Shown here one piece after another: positions 57,201 to 64,000 of a DNA stretch of 64,000 nt. The position numbers were made by a program, and so were the translations under genes. Under the pieces are notes generated by a model, which saw only the letters and a list, made by a program, of their open reading frames with translations, had not been told where the DNA came from and made no database searches. The stretch is from positions 29,204,222-29,268,221 of the forward strand of contig OX365952.1 of NCBI GenBank assembly GCA_947247005.1. Direction: 5' to 3'. Each line of letters starts with the position of its first letter. Positions within the stretch are counted from its first letter, which is position 1. The DNA comes from Spisula solida (taxonomy: Eukaryota > Mollusca > Bivalvia > Venerida > Mactridae).

Positions 57201-60200
57201 TTGCTAAGAACAAAATACATCTGCATCAAACATCCGACTGTTACAGGGTGGCACTGTCAGAGCAAACAATTATTAAAGAAATTAGTATGTTACAAGTGTT
57301 AAAAGTGTAAAAGATAAAAAGACCGTATGTTACAGTTAAACTAGTATGTGCAATTACATTTTGATGACTGGAATATGCAAAGGAGATAACTCTTGCAGTG
57401 AAAACATCCAAAGAAATAATGATCTTACTTGAGCTAAACCCCTTTCTATGTTCAGTAGAAATCTTGGAAACTCAGCTAAAAGTTACACAAAATTGCAAGA
57501 GAATATTTGTCACCAGTGATATTAAAATACTATGCACAAGAACATATCATTACAAACATTAAAGCTTGGTGCAAGGCTAGCCATGGGGTGCACCTGTACT
57601 CTTTCATATTTTTTAAAGTAACGTTTTGATAGGATGATTGAAAGGTCACTTGGACATGACCCCGTATGGAGTACCATCAGATCCTATATATCAGTGTAAA
57701 GTAGTGAAGCGTTATATGGATTTGATTTAAATGAGATTGGCATCTTCTAAGGTGGGTGTGTCCGGAGCAGGTGTGCGTAGACCTAAAATAATGGAGAGAG
57801 ATTGTATAACAGCGACATTGTCCGACTGGAAGTATTATGTGGTTCACATATTGGATGATGTGAGACGCAATCAGTGGCTTGCTGGTTGGCACATGTGAAA
57901 ATGGTATCAAAGAGTCTTCTTGGATCAAAGATTATAAAACCTGGACTCGGAATTACAACCAATACTTACACTCCGCACTCAAATATGTCGCTCTAAGGAA
58001 CTACTTAATAAGGACAGGATTTCAATATTTGAGTGCTGAGTGTAAGTATTGGTTGTAATTCCGGGCCCTGGTTTACGAGACCAAACCATGATCTGACATC
58101 AGTGATATCTTCGGCTGTTGGGAATTCCATGATTGCGCACAGGTTTTTCTTGCATGGCCGTACGCTATCAGGTGTTATCTCAAGTCCAGCAAACCCTATG
58201 TTGTCTTTGCCACCTGACTACTTGAAAGAAACTGTCCGCTATTGTATTCGCCAATAGGAGTATGTGACATCAACACACTTGGTTTTGTTGGGGATATCTG
58301 ACACAATTTCATGGTAGCGCCTAGTTTATCCATTACCTGATGCTATATATCCTGTGGAGCAGTCTTGTATCTGTATCTGCCCCATGGTGTGATGAAGGTG
58401 GTAAGGTGACGATCCTCCATACGAATTGGCACACTGTGATATCCATTCCATGCATCAAGCACTGTTTTCTTTTTGTCACACTGGACTAGACGAGCCTGGT
58501 GCAAGGGTGATGGTGTATGGTGTGTTAACCTGGTGGCATGAGCATTGATTGGCCTGGAAGTCAACAGTGCCTCTTGGAGTACCATGTTTTGTCGAGCCCG
58601 CTTGCTGTGACCGAGACTTAGTCACCACTTTTGGTGTATGTGTGTGCATTGTTGGCTGTGTGCATCCGCATTGTGACTAGGGGTGGGCCGATGCATCGAA
58701 ATATCGATGCATTGCGATCCCGAGTGTCCCGATAGTATGGATCAATAGCGAAAGTCTCTATCCAGTAACTATCACCGATAGTTAGCTCAACTATCGATAG
58801 TTTCCTTTTTAGCTCACCTTTCACAAAGTGACTGAGTGAGCTTTTGTGATCCCATGACCCGTCGTCCGTCCGTCAGCTATTTGCTTGTGGAGACACTAGA
58901 GGTCACAATTTTGGCCTAATCTTTGTGAAACTTGGTCACAATGATCATCTCAACAAAATCTAGGTCAAGTTCGATATTGGGTCATCGGGGGTCAAAAACT
59001 AGGTCACAAGGTCAAATCATAGAAAAACCTTGTGTAGTCACTAGAGGTCACAATTTTGACCTAATCTTTATGAAATTTGATCACATTGATTATCTCAACA
59101 AAATCTAGGTCAAGTTCGATATTAGGTCATCCGTGTTAAAAACTAGGCCACAAGGTCAAATCATAGAAAAACCTTGTGTAGTCATTAGAGGTCACAATTA
59201 TGACCTAATCTTTATGTAGCTTGGTCACAATGATCATCTCATCAAAATCTAGGTCAAGTTTGATATTGGGTCATCCGATCAAAAACTAGGTCACAAGGTC
59301 AAATCATAGGAAAACCTTGTGTAGTCAATAGAGGTCACAATTTTGACCTAATCTTTATGAAGCTTGGTCACAATGATCATCTCAACATAATCTAGGTCAA
59401 GTTTGATATTGGGTCATCTGGGGTCAAAAACTAGGTCACAAGGTCAAATCATAGGTAAACCTTGTGTAATAATATACCAGATTTATATAGCGCCCTTTTC
59501 ATGCGAACGCACATTCAAAGGCACTTTACCCATGTTGCAGCCACAAGGGCGCAGGTGCATCCTCTACCAGTGCAGATACAGCATGATCTGACCAGAAGGA
59601 CAGACTGAGAGAAAGCCCCTGAAGGGAGAGAGAGACATTAGATACAGGCATGTCCGGCGCTGCAGAGGTGCGCCTAGCTCTTATTTCGAATAGACAGCCT
59701 GGTTCTTTAATGTGCCCGGTGTATAGCACCGATACACAGAAAGTCATTAGAGGTCACACTTTTTACCTAATCTTTATGAAACTTGGTTACAATGATTAAT
59801 ATCTACGCAAAATTTGGGTCCCTTTCCAAATTGGGTCATCCCGGGTCAAAAACTATGTCCCTTTATAAAATCAAAGGAAAACCTTGTACCCACGGTTGTT
59901 GTTGTTGTGGGCTGGTGGCAGATATGAATATATCTTTTATCAATGTCCTTAATTTACACTGCTATTGTTGTTATTAATTTAATACATATATTCCAGGTAA
60001 CCGCTATCACAAAATTGAAGGACCTGTTGTTAAAACATAGAAAAGATTATGTTAATGCAGGCAGGTAAGCATTTGCCTTTTATGTACGTACTTGGCTCTC
60101 CAGAAATTCAACTTTAAATAGGGATTGTGTCAAAGTAGTCAGTGGTAAAATGCGGATTTTTAATTTCTTATTAGCTTACCTGTCACAAAGTGACCACAGG

Positions 60201-63200
60201 CAAGCGTCGTATATGATATTCACAATAAGACTAAGCAGTATTATAATATAAAGGTGGACAACTGTGGCATGACTAAATAACACATGGGTAAAAAACTAGT
60301 ACACTAATAAATACTCCTTTCCTAAATCTGACGAACCGAACATACCATCATACACATCAATAAATTTTATATATGTACACATGAATGCCAATTCCATTAA
60401 AAAAAACGTATTAATGTGTTACTTGTCATCAAACACACATGTTTGCCAAGTTTCCAAAGACAGGCCTAATTGTTAAACTTTTTGTTACCCTTCTGAACCC
60501 TCCTCTTCACGTTTCTAGGCTTATCTTAGCAGATATGTCCTTTAAAAATACAAAATCCTTTCACGAAGAACAAGCGAATATTAAAATAACTCTCCGTCAA
60601 TGAATCCCTCTTATGAACACTGCTATCCGGGTTTGTTTCACATATGTTTCATTTATTGACAAAAACACAATCACGTATAACTCCATGTAGGACAAGTTCG
60701 ATATAGGGTCATTTGTGATAAAAAAGTACCAGGTAGGATAATAGGTAAAATCCGAGAAAATCCTTGTGTAGCCACTTGATGTCACAATTTTTGTGTTATC
60801 TTCATGAAACTTGATCACAATGATCATCTAAATAATATATAGGTCAAGTTTGATTATGGGGTCAAAAACTGGGTCACTAGGTCAAGTCATTGAATAACCT
60901 TGTGAATGCTATAGAGGCAGTATTTTTCACTTGATTCTCATGAAAGTTGGTCAGAATGTTTGTCTAGATTGAGTCACATTCAAGTATTGATATAGGTCAT
61001 TTGGTTTAAATAACAAGGTCACTGGTTAAGACAATATGAAAACATTGTACAGTCTAACTTGTACTAGCAACCACACGTATTAAGCGACCTTTGTCTTAAA
61101 CGACCGGTTTCAATTCCTCCCGACCATATTTGCTCAATTTTTCTACTGTATTAAGCGACTTTGGTCTTACGCGACCAGCGACTACTGTTTAAGCACAACG
61201 TCGATTGGTAAAATTGCATTAGGCGACCAAACAATTATGTGTAAATCACTGGTCGTCTGTAGTGACCGGTTATTAATTACTTTAATACCTCGTCTTAAAT
61301 CATTGTTTGTTCAAACTTCTGAGTTTGTCTTTTGTTAACTGGGCCCCAATTAACAGCATTGATAATCACCATTGTGTCCGTAGGGCATGTCATTCAGATG
61401 TTTTTAATCCTATTACACACATTATTACGGATTCATTGTTGTATCTTTTGCTGCAATCAGCTAGTTGTCACCGTCCATTTAGATTGGGCTAAAACCCGGT
61501 CTATTTCTGGGTTTTTTTTAGTGCAACAACAACAAAGTGCAAGCAAAACTGACTTACATTAATAGCATTGTGTAATGTATGAGTAAGTTTATCAAAATGA
61601 TAAATTAAATGCTTATGAAGACGATGCATAAAAGTAGAATCATCATAAAACGTATTTACACACTAATGTTTATCAATTGAAGTTAAATAGTATTCGGACA
61701 GCCTAAAGTCGGAAATTCGTTAATTACACTCAATGTTTCTTACATTTGTGTTAAACGACCATTCCGTTAAGCGACCGTTTTCAGACCTTCTCCAAGGTGG
61801 TCGCTTAAAAGAAGTTAGACTGTACTTGCAATAGGGGCTGCATTTTCTTGAATGTTAAGTCAAAAATTGTAAATGATAACTTTTAAAGATCAACATAGGG
61901 GCCTGCATGCACATCTACAACAAGTGAGCGATCTAGGGCCCTTTGTGCCCTCTTGTTCATTATTTTGTGACTTTTGGTTTCTTTATTTCCATACTGTGTT
62001 TGGGGTAAGAGGGTTTCTTCATGTAAACATTCCTTAAAATCAGATTCATATATCAATAGTTATGGAACAATATAAAATGTCTAGTTATACCCCCGCAATC
62101 AAAGTTGGAAGTGGGTCATAATATACTGGAGTCACAGGGTAGGTTGGTCTGTTAGCAAATTTGTGTCCGCTCTGTAACTTTGTCATTTTATACTGGATTT
62201 TAAAATCACTTTGTACAAATGTTCACCACACCAAGACGGTGTGTCATGCACAAGACCCAGGTACCTAGCTTAAAGGTCAAGGTCACACTTAGAGGTCAAA
62301 GGTTATAAGGTCATGCAAGTCGTGTCCTCTCTGTAACTTTGTTTTTTACTGGATTTTAAAATGGTTTGGTACAAATGTTCACCACATCAAGACAGGGGTC
62401 ATTCGCAAGACCCAGGTCCCTAGCTCAAAGGTCACACTTAGAGGTCGAAGGTTATAAGGTCATGCAAGTCATGTCTGCTCTGTAACTTTGTTGTTTCTTA
62501 CTGGATATTATAATTGCTTGGTACACATGTTCACCACATCAAGACAGGGTGTCATGCCCGAAAGCTAGGTCCCTAGCTCAAAGGTCAGGGTCACACTTAG
62601 AGGTCGAAGGTTATATAGTCATACAAGTAGTGTCCGCTCTGTAGCTTTGCCGTTTATTACTGGATTTTAAAAGTTAAAAGTAACTTTATTTTCCCTTTGT
62701 TATTAGATTAGTCTTTGTATGTTGTCAACAATTCATTCTAACATCTTCGCCTCATAAACTTCCAGTGAAACTTCACTAGAATGATGCTAGGATGGTCCTC
62801 TTTCAGATTCCTATAAGAACTTGGAAAATCTTTTTCTCAGAAATTACTTGCTCGATTTCGAAATAATTTCACAGATATGTTTATTGGGTGACCCTCTCCC
62901 AACTTCCTAATTTTCACATTGATTCCCTAAAAAACTTGGCCGCCAGGAACAGGGCTAACTTCCACTTTATAACTATATAGAAAACTTTTAAAATCTTCTG
63001 CTTAGAAACTGCTTGCCTGATTTCAATATAATTTTGAAGACATTTTTCTTTGGTGACCCTCTACCAAATTCCTAATTTTAACGGTGATTGCTTAAAAAAC
63101 ATGGCAGCCAGGGGCAGGGCTAATTAATTTCCACTTTATGACTGTAACGTATAGAAAACTTTTAAAACCTTCTTTCTCAGAAACTGCTTGCCTGATTTCG

Positions 63201-63933
63201 ATATAATTCCACAGGAATGTTCATTGAGTGACCCTCTACCAAATTCGTAATTCTATGTTGATTTGTTAAAACTTGAACACATTTACATAGGTAGACATAG
63301 TAATCAGGTGAGCGATCTAGGGCCATCATGGCCCTCTTGTTATAAATGTGTTCTTTACACTATAATTTTAAATAATATTCCCGTGTCAAGGCAGTGCTGC
63401 GGGGTATGATTCATCACTCCCAGGGGTGTCAACAGAGCCAAATTAAAATTCATAAAATCATATATGGCTGACCATTTTTGCCAAACAAGAGGCCTTCATG
63501 TGACTTTAACCAGTGTTTCGATATTTTACTCAGTTTGTATTGAATAAAACCCTTAATAGCTGATTAAATTGACCATAACTTTGCCATTTCATCAAATAAC
63601 TTTTATTTTGGTCAGAAATCATTTCTCTTTCAAGATAGATAAATCTGGAATTCCTGATTAATCAGGAATATTGACACCCTGTACTCCAGTGATAGCTCTA
63701 GTTAGAACAATCTCTTGTTGTAGAACAGAATGGTAGCACAGTAACAGTGTTACAGAATATTGGAATGTATTGCAGATTACATGTTTAAATGTCTAATAAT
63801 GAGTTGTTTATATTCAGCCACCTGACTGGAGAAGCATCATGTATGACGGACGCACAAAGAGAACAGATAGATACAGAAGCACAAAATATCATAAAAAAAT
63901 GTCAGGACAATTTACAGACAGTTAAAAAAAATG
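54294..63933 (+). CDS. STX18: Syntaxin-18, N-terminal part (3 exons, continues past right edge)
   Basis: Exons 54294-54446, 59997-60064 and 63818-63933, all GT-AG, give 112 codons plus one base, phases consistent. Exon 1: MADITNVFKAVVKGLKSRNK ... HRGDFENNAREV (1-51). Exon 2: VTAITKLKDLLLKHRKDYVN. Exon 3: SHLTGEASCMTDAQREQID and then IIKKCQDNLQTV. The order matches vertebrate STX18: MAVDIT..FRA..K..K.RNK, KGDF..RAREV, LRDFLLEHRKDYIN, MTD..R.QID. The start is fixed by the conserved N-terminus; an in-frame upstream ATG (54201) would add 31 residues without family support. STX18 is an ER Q-SNARE in Golgi-to-ER retrograde fusion. Its SNARE motif and tail anchor lie beyond the window. Confidence 0.92.
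56280..56710. repeat. 38-bp minisatellite inside the Gypsy integrase
   Basis: About eleven copies of catgggtagtctggatcgtc + ataggagtgggtggagca (38 bp). Variants are ggatcatc and ggctcgtc. The left edge has a partial copy, gaatgggtagtctgg (56281). It lies exactly where the integrase zinc-finger coding should be, between WPGITPAITAL and CADFFHYRG. Confidence 0.92.
57937..58074. repeat. Foldback: ~50-bp inverted arms, 39-bp loop
   Basis: 57937-57985 (cggaattacaaccaatactt, acactccgcactcaaatat) is complementary to 58025-58074 (atatttgagtgctgagtgt, aagtattggttgtaattccg) with only a few mismatches. The right arm is continuous with Gypsy coding (..WFGLVNQ at 58070), so the left arm is probably an inverted duplication of Gypsy sequence. 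Confidence 0.85.
58683..58805. repeat. Fragment of a CGATA/ATCGAT-word MITE
   Basis: taggggtgggccgatgcatc (58679) followed by the palindromes tcgatgca/tgcatcga and ctatcgatag (58793). The word cgat occurs more than eight times in 120 bp. Its right end is cut by the next element at 58806. Confidence 0.5.
58806..59890 (-). mobile_element. Double-hairpin element, core type B, reversed and 5'-truncated
   Basis: It starts with the complement of the 3' end (ttagctcacctttcacaaag, with agtgagc arm). Four to five ~145-bp units follow, with ggtcacaattttg.cctaat near 58902, 59047, 59191 and 59334, and the complement of the same gacctag repeat as at 40.8-42.1 kb. A 274-bp sequence is nested at 59469-59742. 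The 5' hairpin is absent. It lies within STX18 intron 1. Confidence 0.7.
59469..59742. mobile_element. 274-bp nested insertion with 'tatatagcgccctttt' motif
   Basis: Array text breaks after ccttgtgta (59468) and resumes with gtcattagaggtcac (59743), restoring the normal unit. The insert has atttatatagcgcccttttc, attcaaaggcactttaccc, and ttctttaatgtgcccggtgt near its end. Such text is frequent in dispersed invertebrate short elements; I cannot assign a class. Confidence 0.6.
60172..61962 (-). mobile_element. Double-hairpin element, reversed, with nested MITE
   Basis: The left end ttagcttacctgtcacaaagtg (60170, in parts) is the decayed 3' hairpin complement. The right end caagtgagcgatctagggcc / ctttgtgccctcttgtt (61920-61957) is the complement of the 5' hairpin. 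The middle includes ttgatcacaatgatcatcta and aactgggtcactaggtca, type B core text. The TA-flanked element 61050-61822 is nested within. It lies in STX18 intron 2. Confidence 0.6.
61048..61824. mobile_element. TA-flanked 773-bp MITE with repeated GCGACC words
   Basis: TA + cagtctaacttgtactagc (61050) and its partner gaagttagactg + TA (61811-61824) are inverted ends. The word aagcgacc/ggtcgc or a near variant is repeated through both halves (61081, 61147, 61205 and 61760-61805). A central AT-rich part holds no transposase. Confidence 0.75.
62080..62690 (+). repeat. Tandem ~155-bp repeat, 4 units (STX18 intron 2)
   Basis: ctctgtaactttg begins at 62170, 62329, 62479 and (ctgtagctttg) 62638. Units also share ttcaccacatcaagacagg, ccctagctcaaaggtca and gaggtcgaaggttataaggt. 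Non-coding. Confidence 0.75.
62700..63346 (-). mobile_element. Double-hairpin element, core type A, reversed, 3' end lost
   Basis: The right end caggtgagcgatctagggcc (63300) then atcatggccctcttgtt is the complement of the 5' hairpin agggcc-atgat-ggccct. The core has the complement of the type A units: ttctcagaaactgcttgcc (~63170), taccaaattcctaatttt (63060) and cactttatgactgt. The left end fades near 62700 without a CAGGTGAGC hairpin. Confidence 0.65.
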
Positions 63934-64000
63934 GTAAAAACTCCATATTTTTTCTCATCCAAATTATTATTTGTCTTGATAGTTTATGTATAGGTAAACT

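Larger units (their letters stand above)
55480..58610 (-). mobile_element. Decayed Ty3/Gypsy retrotransposon in STX18 intron 1
   Basis: Reading minus strand from the right. RT: KKTVLDAWNGYHSVPIR and HLTTFITPWGRYRYKTAP (58480-58360). RT/RNase H region: GFAGLEITPDSVRPCKKNL and DITDVRSWFGLVNQ (58190-58070). Pre-integrase: LSLGTASNN, MPEFRHELPERLREYHPFRY, WPGITPAITAL (57010-56710). Integrase core: CADFFHYRGCNYLVVVDPYS and FGIPDELASDSDPEYTD (56275-56060). C-terminal tail: VIEVRQFDQYMIKVDRSGRV (~55700). There are numerous shifts and stops, an inserted 38-bp minisatellite and a foldback. LTRs and gag are not recognised. It lies antisense to STX18. Confidence 0.85.

Noticed and set aside
55150..58610. 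A host gene with an integrase domain in STX18 intron 1
   Set aside because: Domain order (RT, pre-integrase, integrase, C-terminal tail), multiple frame breaks and lack of splice sites show a dead Gypsy element.

Overview
The window is AT-rich animal nuclear DNA. It holds three conserved, intron-containing protein genes embedded in dense transposon and tandem-repeat sequence. The repeats (elements ending in GCTCACCTG/CAGGTGAGC, the 'gacctagtttttgacc' 145-bp repeat, retroelements of the CR1/Jockey, RTE, Penelope and Gypsy types, mariner remnants) point to a marine mollusc, most likely a heterodont (venerid-like) bivalve. That assignment rests on general familiarity with bivalve repeats, not on a search.

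Genes. (1) CFAP58, minus strand, coding exons between 8665 and 256, running off the left edge: the first 268 codons of an axonemal coiled-coil protein. (2) An ENTPD4/ENTPD7-type nucleoside diphosphohydrolase, minus strand, 54080 to 31308. I assembled 11 exons that join in frame to 682 codons plus a stop, with all five apyrase conserved regions and a transmembrane segment at each end. (3) STX18 (syntaxin-18), plus strand, three exons from 54294 to 63933, running off the right edge. ENTPD and STX18 are head to head with only 213 bp between their start codons, so they probably share a promoter. They are not an operon or pathway; each is an ordinary housekeeping-type gene (cilium, Golgi/lysosome nucleotidase, ER SNARE).

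Layout. 1-8.7 kb: CFAP58 with repeat-filled introns. 8.7-31.3 kb: intergenic, made of degenerate LINE fragments (9.1-11.0, 14.8-15.7, 16.7-17.2, 24.1-26.1 kb), a 3.7-kb element with roughly 680-bp inverted ends (11.06-14.75 kb), an 830-bp element carrying helically phased GAAT words (17.4-18.2 kb), a Penelope RT fragment, a mariner remnant (20.7-21.75 kb), a hammerhead-like motif (22.4 kb), a 147-bp tandem array (22.9-24.05 kb) and three double-hairpin elements (26.5-30.9 kb). 31.3-54.1 kb: the ENTPD gene, which has a minisatellite in introns 1, 4, 6, 8 and 9 and one in its 3' flank. 54.3-64 kb: STX18, whose first intron holds a decayed Gypsy element containing a 38-bp minisatellite.

The most unusual feature is in ENTPD. 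The 3' end of exon 4 together with its splice donor has been tandemly copied as an exact 54-bp (18-codon) unit, giving 15 candidate donors in one phase. The first six could be used without breaking the frame, and an in-frame TAG lies at the sixth. Second is a set of dispersed elements with different cores but the same two terminal hairpins, one of which shows compensatory changes in its stem.
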